Of a DNA stretch of 64,000 nt, positions 47,556-59,892 are shown piece after piece. This DNA comes from Agroathelia rolfsii (taxonomy: Eukaryota; Basidiomycota; Agaricomycetes; Amylocorticiales; Amylocorticiaceae): assembly GCA_018343915.1 (NCBI GenBank), contig JABRWF010000007.1, forward strand, positions 2,480,001 through 2,544,000. Reading direction: 5' to 3'. Positions within the stretch are counted from its first letter, which is position 1, and every line of letters begins with the position of its first letter. The notes under the pieces were generated by a model, which was given only the letters and a program-made list of their open reading frames with translations, ran no database searches and had not been told where the DNA came from. A program made the translations under genes and the position numbers.

Positions 47556-48916
47556 TTATAGGCTATCCCTTGAATCGCATGTTGCTATAGGTGTATCGTT
47601 TAGCTGCGGTGACATAGTAAAGCGGAGTGTTGACACTGCCTGCTCGCCATGTCGCGATGAACTTTGTCTTGAGCGATTAACGCAAACATAAATATTGAGA
47701 ATCGTGAAAACAATGCCCTGTATTGGTATTTAGTTTGTATTTTCTTGTATCTTCTTGTTCTTACTCACAATGACTTGGATTAACTTTATTCAATTTGAGG
47801 CCTGTTAGTCGACTCATTAAAGCAAAAATGCTGCTACGTACGGGAAATAAAACGAGGCTTGTGGATCCGGCGCTTCGAGTGGTTTGAACAAATTATTGCG
47901 AGAAGACAAACGGAGTAGATAGCGCCTAGTTCAATTATAACGGCGGTAATAGATGCAAGGTTTCTACCCATTATCACAATGTCACTGTCAGCATTCAGCA
48001 TACGACGATGTGTCCACCACAGACGCAGGGCAATCATCCCTTATTGCTTTGAATTAATGGAATTTTTATAACAGGGCGAAGAGAAGTGCTTACCTGTGCA
48101 ACATAAGTTGGTAAAGAAGGATAGCCCCCAAAACGCTGTCGTAATCACACTGTCAAGCATATCAAGACCGATCCTTCTCTCATCTAAACTTGTGTAAAGT
48201 AAAAATTTGACGACAAAGTCACCCGCCGCGGCTCCTTTTAGTTAAAAAAGAACTATGATCAACTAGTGTTGGTATATGAGATACAAGCAACACACCGATT
48301 GTGAATACATAGAGTAACATGATGGTGATCACCACCGCTCTCTTGTCCTGCCATACGATGTACAGGCGATGAAGCTGCCCCAATATATTAGCTGGCTATA
48401 GGAGCCTCGTATAGATGTGCTTACCATAATCCCATCTCCTACAAAGGTTTGCAGTCCGTATGTTGCGTTTTCGACTGTAGTCAGGATCGAGTATTTCTCC
48501 CAAAAAATCAAACCTGGTCCTGTTTCTGGTTGGGAAACGATAGTATTAAAGGACCGGAGAGATGTGATGACCATCAATAAAATGATGACTACGTGCTGCG
48601 ATTTTTAAGAGGGTGACTTCAGATACAAAATGGCAGCTCGTATTCAAATGCAAGCTTTACAATGGTTCCCAGAACAAACATCACGATCGATAAGGCGATA
48701 TACATTACTCTTATCCTCTTGTTTTCATGTTTTTGTAGAACATAGACAGAAAATGCGCATAGAACAAAGAAAGTGCCTATACAACAATAAGTCCTCAGCG
48801 CTAATAGAGAACGATATGCGGTGCTCAGTCACACCATATAGGATGCTCTCGACAAAAAGTGAAATGACGAGGGTATGCAACATTTGGGCGTTTAGCACAG
48901 TTTCCAGAGGAGTCAT
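47556..48916 (-). CDS. Seven-transmembrane basidiomycete membrane protein, paralogue C (3' part uncertain)
   Basis: Minus-strand exons parallel those of paralogues A and B: 48916-48835, 48776-48661, 48595-48425, 48374-48296, 48234-48094, 48039-about 47845, a micro-exon homologue at 47783-47769 (LIQVI) and a last exon to 47556. Shared pieces are LQKHENKRIRVMYI, YGLQTFVGDGIM and LHRLYIVWQDK. The last long exon reads SNHSKRRIHKPRFIS where A and B have a hydrophobic LVIGKSQGEF-type end. The only GT donor there (GTACGT) is one base out of phase with the micro-exon. The gene may therefore be frameshifted or truncated after helix 6. More diverged than A and B are from each other. An upstream in-frame region might add residues. 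Confidence 0.55.
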
Positions 48917-51900
48917 TGTAGAAGGTAGCGCTAGTGTAGAGTTGACGTTCGCATTATGAAACTGCTGGCAGGTGTGGTAAAGCCTTGGATGCCTCTTGAC
49001 AGGTTCGTTGATAGGTCCCTCATGATCATGATGATCAACCCAAAATATCAACAAACAAAAATGTATTGAATACTTGAACCACGAGTTAAAGACGATCAAG
49101 GATATTATATGCTCCGACAATTCCAGATGCTCAAAAAGATATATAACTCTACTATTGAATAGGTGACTCGTTCACGCTGTCGTTACAAGCTGTAACATTG
49201 TGGGATGCACAAGCAAGAAATAAGCGGCCATGGCTGATCCGATTGACGCAGTTTAATGCCATCATTGCCTAGAATCGAAGTAAAATGGCAGAGACACCTC
49301 AACAACGTCGTAGTAGTAGACGCAGCGCGAATTTAATTCATGAAGTTTAACGATGGCTTAAGTTCAGTTGAACATCCCGTCGAGTCCAACTCAGACTCGG
49401 AGTCGACGTGTGCCGAAAGCCTGATGGTCACAGTAACGACGTTACAATTTCGCCATACGTACGGACTCGGACTCGGACTCGGAACAGGCCCTCGAGGATA
49501 ACTCTCCTGACGACACATTCATCCCGTCTATGATTTTTTTTTGGCAGTGAACACTTTTATTCCTCGCTATCAAAACAAATCACTCCTCTGAAAAGGGATG
49601 GTTTTCAATTTCCAGCTGTTAATGTCACTGGGTAAATCATCTCGAGATGATTCATTCACTCTTGCACTTGAAAATGCATTTTCACTCCTACTCTATCGTG
49701 TTACTGTGCTATGTGGCACATCTCTCTAATACTTGACCCTTGGTGATTACAAAACTCGCATACGCCCAGAAATTTGAATTCCGAACCTGAAGTTTGAACC
49801 ATATGCATTAGAAGTCATCTGCTCACAAGCCTGGGTAATGTCTTCCACGTGGACCATATCCCCTGTTACCCCTACTAACCCACCACATGACCTTCGGAGA
49901 ATAAGCTCAGAATTCAGCACCTTTCCACGTCCATCGTTATGAAATACCGCTATTATCCCGAGTAAATAATCATTTTTGGCATGTATGAGACATCAATAGG
50001 GCGCACCTTTTCCTCATGCACCTGTGTGCTCTAGATGAGTTGATCGCACCAATCTCGCGAGTCCAGATCCTCTTAATTCGATCAACACTTTCCCCTTTTT
50101 ATTTTCTGCACAATCGCAATATGAACACTTAACCCGCGCTGATTAGCCATGCGGTAGTGAACGGCGTTTATAGGCATTGATGTCCGGATGCATAACACTA
50201 AGGCGCGAGTCTGTTCGTAGACTCCTGGTTTGGATTCTCCTTTATGACACCTAGCGAGACAAGGTGTTTCCTTACGTATTCATCAAGATTCAATCTCCTC
50301 ACCAACTGGCGGCGGATATTCTTAAATGATCCATTGTCTACATTGACTTAATACTAGCAGAGATATTCCATTCATCATGACGGCGTGAAGTAATCATCCC
50401 CCAGCAAGAGAAGAAATATATAGACCAAAAATTAATATCAATTAGTGAGCATTGTATCCTACACGCGGTCCGCTGGTAAGGGTCTATTTACGTCTTGGGT
50501 GCTGTCCAAGTCACACGCACTTGATTATTCCCCTCGTGGTAGACTGACTCCTCCCCGAGAGCTGTCATACAAGGGGGCGATCATGGCCTGTGCTCGCTTA
50601 ACAGCATCTGATGCATCTGTAGCATACACTTGGTAAAAATGGGGTTGCTCTCTATGTAAGGCTGGACCAGAGCTATCCATTGCACGATAACCCTCGATAT
50701 ATAGTATTTGTATTGCGTTCATACCTAGTCCACTCTTCTACTTCAACTACAGGAAGCATTTGTGCTGTCTTCTGGACTAAACGAACTTCACAAACGCAAG
50801 GTGAAATGACAATACCCGTGAAGCTTTTCCTCGGCCGCTGACATATCATCCAGTGTCTGCATGTCGACTGAAGTGCTCCTGCGTCCTAGCAACGGAACCA
50901 CACGCCTGTGCCACGGAACACTCAAGTTCAATACACACGACATTGATGGTCTTCTCTGCAAATGAGACGTCAAAATAGACTCACCTCGTTGGACAACCTC
51001 ATGATGCTTCGCGTAGGTGAAAGGGGGCGCCACTGCATATGCATAGTTTGCTCACACTCGGCACATACGGTGACATACCAATGTAAGTACAGAGTTGTAT
51101 AACATCATCGCATTTGGTTATGATACTCCTGTGCTTGTGCAATCTGACATCAATAATTATATGAGAAGTTGTGATGATGAAACAAGAGAGATTATATCCT
51201 ATATATGTTGTCCAACAAGTTCAAACTTCGATTACCAGTAGTTTCGATAGCATCCAAAATACACAAACTGCTTACACTTCCTATTGTCCAGGGTTCGAGT
51301 ACTCTAAATAAGTATCTAACTATACAGCCCAAACATTCGTATATAATGCACTATAAGTCTAGGGCTAAGTTTCATTAATCCATCGGAACATTGGTGCTGA
51401 AGGAAGCATACATTCTAGTATCTCAATTTACTAGTATCCTCTTGGCCTTCTCCCCACTACGTCTAGAATGCTTGGTCAGCTAAGTAGTAATGCGCATGTA
51501 CACTTACTATTAGTATTCGACCTTGAACTTTTAACATGGACTCGGATGTTTTTTTATTATTATACAAATGATGTGCATGCATTCATTTGGATTTGGTTTA
51601 TTATATTGCAAATTACATCTTATCGATATGCTCGAAGAAAGTACATCTACTCCAAGGGATCATGCATTTAACTACTATTCAATAATTCCTTCCTTCGTCG
51701 TCCAAAAAAAAATGCTTTAGGGAGGGCGTTAGACTTAATTTGTCCAATAGGAAATGGTGAATTATGTGCACAAATGAACATAAACAACAGTAATTGTCTG
51801 TCAACAACTGAAACCGTCGTTCCTCCGAGTTTAAGCTCTAGCCATTTGGCTATTGTATACATATATGCTCCTGGTGGCGCTAACAACTCAAACTATACGT

Positions 51901-54900
51901 TGATTGGTACTGCGAATAACTCTTACTCTTGTCTGAATTTGCCTATGGCCAATTTACTATCCACCGCCTCTACGAAAGTTTTATTCATTCCTCGGCTAGA
52001 CACTAGTTTGTCTTTCGGTCTACATAAATATTGCGGGTATGAATGGCCGGCACGACAATTTTCATCTACTTAATCCTTTTCATTCATTTTCTGTGCTTAT
52101 GTTAGCTTTCATTCGATCGATTTCAGGTATTTGTTCTAGATTAATTCTATCAATGCCGATTCCTGTCCGTGCTGTTTTAGAGACCCGATATGCGCGGGCA
52201 CACCGTCTTGCACGCTGGACCGCAAATCCTGGATGCTGGCTTAGCCGCGAAAAGGGCTATTCCATTTGCACGGGCTACGACCAAGACTATGCTATGCTCC
52301 AAAAAAATACACATGGTAAGGCTAAGCTTCAAGGAGGAAAGAAAGAAAGCTCGGCGAACAAGAAAAAGGGTAGGCTGCCCAAAGATCAAATGACGTTCGG
52401 GAACGAACGCCCCACTCGACGCCGTGTCTTTCTGCATCGCTCTCTCTCACTACCGACCGCTTCCGTTACGTCTTATAGTTCAAGGTGCCCGCGGCTGTCC
52501 AGCTTACTGTATCCACACTCTCGCCTACTTTTCTATTTTTGCATCGTTTTTATCGGATTTCTTACAGAACTGTCAGGCCGCATCGCCCTCTGCCGCCGAC
52601 AGGCCGCCGGCGGAACCGCCATCGCGCCCTGTGTTCGATGCGCGTGTGGCTTTCCAATACAATTAGGGCCGAGACTCTCCCAAACTCGTGTGCAATCTGC
52701 GCAGCATTTAGTCCATTCGGCAAGACACAAGTATGCATAACATCATTATATTTGTTTATCTAGAATTGATATCCATCCAGCCAAAAAGTCAGCATACTTT
52801 ATTTTTTTTTTTTCTTCTCCCGTTGACTTTTCCGAGTCTTTTTCCGTTCTGGAAGAATGTCGTGCCTTCACGGACACCGTCGCGTATATGGCGCGTACTT
52901 AAATCTGTAAATGATATGCAACGGGGTACGCAACAACGGAGAGTGTCTAGCTATTATCCCCCTATGCGCACATCCACAGATCTTACAACACTCATCCCCG
53001 GTGTCTGGGCTTCCGCGCTCGTTATGGGGCCGTGTTTTCTATTGCTTATTACCGTGTTCTAGATGTACCCTTTTTCATCTAGCCGTCCGTGCTGTTCTTT
53101 ACGGCCTGATTTGCGTAAAGGAGCAGCAAGCACAGGAAGCGATGATGGATCATTCTGTGCTCAGCACCCATACTCATGGTAACTGCCATGTTGGATACGT
53201 ACAATCATGATGGATTGAAGCCTGTTTCTCGCATCTTCTGCTCTATGGTCTTAATATGATGTATACCGATCAATCAGGGGATGCGGATGCACTTGGCTGA
53301 TTGCATCGGCCTTGGTAGGTGACAATTGAGTGCCTTACAAGCGTTTACTCGCAGAAAAAATATATTGCAGATTCTGGAAATTGTTCCCTGGAGTGGAGAA
53401 AATGACTACACTTTCAGGGGCTAATAGTATTCAATATTACTGGTCAACGCTCTGCAATTCATCCACTACATGTTGATCTTGAAAACATATACCCACTTCT
53501 TCGATTTGTTCTGACTGATACGTGCTGGTTTCAGCCGCGTTACCCGACTGCTCTACATCCATCCGCGGGCAAGTTTAAACAAGCTCATACTCCCTATTCT
53601 TTGATTGCCTCTTGCTTTGGTCTGCTTACATAGTTCTCAATCAAGTTTCTATCTAGGTGCATATATTCACCCCCTCCTGTCAACCCTTGTCTGAGAAAAA
53701 ATTGCCATGTGTTTGTCTGGACTTTCCACGCATGTTTACTGAGAACCGAGAAAAATTACTGAGATTTATAATGCGCAACCACGAATTTCCCAATTTCTCC
53801 ACCGCATTCTAATTTACTCGGCCACGTTGGCCAGGATTGCGTGTTTCATGCAGGCCTGCTCCACCTCTAGTCTAATTTATTACTGGGATTATAATACATG
53901 TGACTGGTACTACTATAGTGTACATTACATCGACTACTATGCCTTCCGGTTTTATACAGGATCAATTACACCCTCAAATTAGACTTCACTGCCTACTCCA
54001 ACGGCTAATAATTTCCCATTGCTGCAAGTATTGTCAAGGCTTAGTCGTTGGAGATAAGGGCATTGGAGTGTAACCTCCTTTGATAGCCACTATCGTCGAC
54101 AGCATCCCGGCTCGTTCAAATGAGAAGCGTATGACGTATACCGTATCCAAACGCAGGTGCTTAAATTCCTTGGCAAAATACGTGCCACAACCATAACACG
54201 CATCATAGATACGCCACAGTAATATACGCCTAATTCGGCCTGAAACAACGATCATGATCCCCATATCCCTGACTATGGTCTGATTCTACTGTCAACGTCA
54301 GCGTCATCCTCTTCGGTTCATCTGTTGTTCGCTCGTTCGTTCGTTTTTTAGTGTCATCATCGAATCAAACACCCCACATTTGGAAGTGGCATCCTTCAAG
54401 TTGCAACCCCAGATATTACCCATGAGAGGGACGGAATCGGGATAGCAATGTCCTTCTGATCCGCTTCCCTCCGTCTCAAACAGGGTACCAGTCGGTTTGT
54501 AGAGTTGATGAAACGGGCTGTGCAGCCAGTGGGAGTATCGACCACCTGTCCCCAGTTTCTCCAGGTCTGTTCCCCGTTTCCACTTCTAAATATGTTCATG
54601 CTTTCTAATTTTTGATCTATATGCGAGGCTCACAGGATAATCGAGGCTAACCGGTATACTACGAAGACAACGATAGGGTTCAATCTGCGCTTCCGAATGC
54701 ACTGTCTATCATGAGCGCAAGTTCAAATCCGAATACCACAAGTCTCCTGGTATCCACCACTGCATCGTATTCGTATTTCTGTTCCACTTTCCCAATCAGG
54801 TAATGACAAACGTTCGATGGCCACCAACACCAATTTGCACTAATTTTGGTGTCTTGATACACCTATGGCATCGATAGTATTTGTGACTCGGAAATGCACT

Positions 54901-57900
54901 AGAAGTCATGATTACTAACTAGTGCTGGCTAGACAAGCAATTGCTTCCTATATATGCATTTCATGTTTCTTGGCTGCTCTTGTCCATTCCAGACCGAGGG
55001 GTGCATGTATTCAGGCTGAGTATGGAATACATGTATGGTGTCGTTCTTATCAGTACCACGTTTACTATAGCAGCATACTCATGATAATTTACCCTAGTTT
55101 CCCTCCTGCAAATAATATATTTCCATCCAAGTGTAGGTTTCTAGCGGCCCTGTGTCGTTTTTTTTTTTCATTGCTCCTCTCTTTTTTAGTGTGTGAATAT
55201 TGTGACGTTTGGCTGGGTGCCTGACCGATATTGATGCAGACAACTTGTGATAACGCTGACGTATCGTAATACGTTGGGGATTAACCCCCCCCCCCTAATG
55301 TGCCTACACACAGCAGACGTGTTTGGCGCAAAGTCAATATCAAACTATGCTCCAACGCGGTTGGGGCTGTTGCCAGTGACAGGCTGGTCCATAATCAACT
55401 CCAAACCCCGAGAGCAGTTTCCTAGGGACATGTATGCCAACGGCCTATTTTTGTCATTTCCACCAGCTGTCGCACCCTACTTCGTCGCTGTGGGGCACTG
55501 ATAGATAACGACCAGCTTGTGGACAGTATGCTGCTGACTTGGAATTTGCCTCGTGTCCGCTCTCGTGTCCTCCGCTTACGCTGTATGCGGGGAAAGAGCT
55601 TGAGCTTTCCCGCGTCTCCCTTTCGGCTTCTGCCGTAGTTACCGATGCCCAGCTTCCTCTTTTTTCTATCATTCAGAGCTCTCTTGAGCTTGAGTCAGCT
55701 CCAACGACCTCTTTTTGCTCTGCTTGCGTATTTTTAGTGGGGTGTTTCTTCTGTTGGTCTTACTTTCTGTGTAGCAATTCACAGTTGGATAACTGTCCTC
55801 TGGGCCCATACAGAAGAAGCCCTCTATGACGCTATCATCGTCATCAACGAACGAGGCTTCTCTGGCAGCTTGGGCTATCTATCCGGTAACACGTCGAGTG
55901 AACTTCTTTCTGGGCGATCAAACCATCACCGAAGAATTGCAGGGATTGTGTGTACTGCGTATTGTATACGTACACACAATCATCAGCTGCAAGGCCCTCC
56001 GAATCCTCTCCTCTTTTGCTTGGCTTGTCGTTTTTCATTTCCTCTCTGCCTCCTCCTCCCAAGGTACCTGTAATCAGCGCCTACGAAATCCTGTTCCGCT
56101 GAATCCGCTCTGTTTACTGTTCCTGGTAAACCCTGTCTCTTCTTGTGCTTCTTTTCTATTTCTGCTTGGCTGGTGGCATGAAAAAGATATATTATCGCAT
56201 CAACATCACTATCCTTGCACGCGGCGCGTCATGCCAGCACTCTGCGCACGCACAGGCGCTGACGCGGCGGGCTTAAAATTATAATATGCTCACAGCCGAT
56301 TTGCTAGTGCGTCGGGGTTAACGGGCCAACAAAAACGACGATTAAATGAAGCGCAATGTGCAATGTGCAATGGTCTCAAGAAGCTTGGGTTTATCCATTT
56401 ATTTATTTTCTACTTTTCCTTTGTATGTCCGTTGGATAACTGCTAGCAGCGCTATAATGTCCTGTTATTGTTCCTTCGTGTGGTCTTTTGTTTTTTTGTC
56501 TATTTTCTCTCACACTCTCACATTCCCCCCACTCCCCCACCCCCTCTATGTGCCTGTGAATGTGAAATACGGCACTCAAACAACTGGCTGGCACACACAA
56601 TACAACCCGTGATGTCGGCGCATGTCAATCGGGATGTTTGTAGATCACCGCAATGATACTTGCATGGACGTATTGTACGAGAGAAAATGCAAGTGCAATC
56701 GGCGCCGAAGAGCCGTAGCGCTGGCCTCCTCCCCTTTTATTTATTTTATTGTATGTCTTATTACTATATGGTCTTCTTCTTCTTCTCCCCCCCCCCCCAT
56801 GTGCGCGGTGATTGATGTGCGCATGCATCATGATTCTAGCATTCTTGGATTTGATTGTACATCATGGATAATAGAGCTCGCGCATACTGGCAACGAACAA
56901 GAAGAATAAGATGAAAAACAAAAACGAAAACCTTGAGTAAGACTTGTTGTTCAATGCATCAGCTGATCCCCATATTGTTATATCCTAGCGCTTCGTCAAC
57001 ATGGTTGGTGGCCTGTGGGTCAGCAGCGCCTGTCACGGTTGTAAGGCCCCGCTGACCACAAACAGCCTCATTGAGACGTTCTTCTCTTCTTGCATTGATC
57101 GTTATGCGCGCGTGTGTGTGTATGTGTGTGTATGTGCGCGAGGCAAGCAGCCAGCCAGCTTTGTGGGACTAATGTGATATACACAACGGAAGCGGAATGG
57201 AAACAATCAGCGAGGATGGGATGCAGATATACAGAGATTTCTGAGTCGGAGGGGAACAAGAGTGAGACGGTATGTTTTAATGAACGTTCACGGAGTTGGA
57301 TAGGTATCTATGTTTGTATATGCTGTGGAAAAGAAAAAAAAAAAAGTCCGACGAAGAGAGTGCGTATGCGCTCGGAGGAGAAGAAAAGGGACAGCGGAGG
57401 ATGCTTTTTTTTTTTTTTTTCCCTGCTGTGTTATGCCGTCTTGCATGCGTGCGTGTATGTATGTACACAGTTGTGTGTGCGTGGTCACGCATGCAGATCC
57501 AAGAGTCTGGCCACAGAACCGTTCATGTCGTTTACCGCTTCCGTTTGAGTCTTCTGAAGCTATGATCCTCTTTAGGCTTGTTTGTGTGTGTGTGTCTCAC
57601 TTTTCATTTTCTATTGCTCAATAGCGTTGGATAACCCGTTCACGCGACAGCAGAAGAATGAAGAGAAGGAAGGAAGGGCTAGACAATCTCGTGCAAAAAG
57701 TACCATACTAAGTCCAAGGGAATGGAGAGAAAAGGCTAAAATGAATAAATTTAAATACAAAAAAATATCACGATATTATGAATCGACCACGTGGGGTGTC
57801 CATCAACGGCTCGGCTTTTAGCATACCCTTCAGCAATATTTTTCTATGTTCTCATTTATTGCCATTTAATCTCGCATCCGAGTCATTGTCAAGCATCCAT

Positions 57901-59871
57901 GTGTGTATACGTGAATGGGTTTAGCCTTGTGCTTGCACACATCATGGGCCTTGCCTACTCCAGCAACGAAGAGCAACATAGCTGTTTGCACATAGTATCG
58001 TACACCCGAGGGCCAGAGGACTGGACAAGCCAACCTCCTCGGGCGAAAACGCGTGCGCGAAGACAGAATTATAGCTTAGCTTAGCCAGCTGGCTGGCTGG
58101 TTGGCTGATTGGAGCCCTGCCTTGACTACACAAAAGAACACAAATACAAACAAGTTTGAAACGAGGGGAAGAAGAAGGCGAGAAAGACAAGCGTGTGTGC
58201 CTGGACTGCCCTGCTTAGATAATCTCGGCAGCTCAGCTCGGCCACATGGATCAGAGCGCAGTGTCCGCATAGCGCCCTTGACTCCACCCCTCACGGTCGC
58301 CGCCCTCCGCCCTATTCTTGTTGTCTGGTTCACACACAAAGATACCCCATTTTTTTTTTGCATTACGCCAGGAAAAGGAAGTTGACGAAGTTTGGCGCTA
58401 TGATATGATACATTGTCTCTTGTTCGGTGCTTGTCTTTATGCGGACTATGTCACCCTATATGTATGCTATGACGCTGACGACAGTCAGGAGCCCAGCGAG
58501 CAAGGGGTAGACAGTTGTCTGCTGTGTAAGCATATCCACCGCTCTCTCAGAGGAAGACGAATAAGGCGTAAAGTTACCGACGGCGAATGAACTGGCGTCA
58601 ACACGCGTTTGCCTGCAGGCAGCGAGTGCTATACACCGACTGGCTGATACTGGCAAGATACACATTTTGCATATAAAAATAATCATGAAAAATGCTGGTT
58701 ATTACGATAGAAATACAGTTTTTTTCTTATCAATGGCCTAGGCGAGAATATTGTGATGTATTTATTTAATTATGTAAGCCGACCAGGGCGGGTAGCTGAC
58801 CAGTGCAGTGCCTCCTTCGCTCGCCTGAGCGAGAGCGAGATCTTGTTCAACGCATCGCCGTCAGCGGATAGTCATCATCGTATCATGGACAGCATCTCCA
58901 TCATGATCATGCATCGTGATCACCGCCGCCCCCGTCTTCTTTCTGTTCGAAATTGGATCACACACCTTTTTTTTCTTTTCTTTGCCGGATGCGCCAGGAA
59001 GCAAGGAGAACCCGTAATGTCCGTCGCCCGCGTCCTCTGTATGTGTGTCATGGATGCCATCTTTTCATCTCAGATTCCAGTCTATGAACGAGGCGATCTG
59101 TTCGTCCAGGATCTCATCTCACTCGCTTTTCAGCTAATGCTGGGATTTGATTTCGGGGTTGTGGTTCTGTCTAGGCTGGCCTGACTGGTTAGGTCGCGCT
59201 TAGGTACTCGCACACGCTGCGGTGATGTAAGCGGGGAGAACGGTCCACGCTGGGCTGAATGGGCTGCCTCGACCAGTGGTGCAATGTGATAATAATCATA
59301 TTATTATTTCATTTGCAGCGACGCAACAGCAGGGAGTGTGTGATGGCTAGTGAGCCAGAGCCAGAGCGAGGGCGGCACTCAGCCAGGAGAGCTATTACCC
59401 AGTCAGGCCGGCATTAGCCCATTGGCCCATTTCCTGCCCCCGTCTTCGCTCGCTTGGCCTTATCCGGCCTGGTCTGGATCGTCTGTTCTGTTCTGTTTGT
59501 TCTGTCTGCTTTTGGGCTGGATGAGCTCACCCTGGATGGACCCTTGTTGGTTGGTCTGTCCTCGTCGCATTATCATCATACTCATATAAAGTCTCTCAGT
59601 CCTTTCACCCGCCCTGCTCCTGTCTCCTCCTTCTCACGCACTTTTGCCGTATCCCCGGGGACTATCACTGCTGCTGCTGTGCTGTGCTGCTATAACGCCC
59701 TACTCGTGCATATATACCACGCACGCTATTACTACTCTCTCACACTGCCTTTGTCTCTTTCCAACTCTTCTGTATAACACTGTCTATATAGTATCCCGCG
59801 TCACGACCCACTCACACGTACACTTCTACTGAACGACCCAAACCTGTCTACCTCCCTCCAACTATCAATAC
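48917..59871. other. About 11 kb without a recognisable gene
   Basis: No known domain, tRNA or transposon protein was found on either strand. The left part (to about 52 kb) is AT-rich. The part from about 55 to 59.8 kb is rich in pyrimidine tracts, poly-C, poly-A and TG runs. The longest open frame (52039-52740, 233 residues) has no recognised similarity and an erratic composition. A GGACTC hexamer tandem lies near 49463-49483. The right end likely holds the long regulatory region of the DUF6699 gene. ncRNA genes cannot be excluded. Confidence 0.4.
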
Positions 59872-59892
59872 AATCATCATCATCATCATCAT
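59872..59892 (+). repeat. ATC trinucleotide repeat running into the start codon of the DUF6699 gene
   Basis: About six ATC units lie immediately before, and merge into, the ATG at 59891. It would be transcribed as the last part of the 5' leader. Confidence 0.85.

Noticed and set aside
51290..51312. GGGTTCGAGTACTC string resembling a tRNA T arm.
   Set aside because: No matching acceptor stem or anticodon arm at suitable distance.
51468..51671. Translated open frame with a VFDLELL segment and hydrophobic stretches recalling mitochondrial NADH dehydrogenase subunit 3, suggesting a mitochondrial insertion.
   Set aside because: Only a short motif matches and the rest cannot be aligned convincingly. 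The surrounding DNA shows no other mitochondrial gene. A BLAST search against mitochondrial genomes would decide.
58753..59184. 143-codon open frame upstream of the DUF6699 gene.
   Set aside because: No known domain, composition unlike neighbouring real exons, and it lies in pyrimidine-rich probable regulatory sequence.
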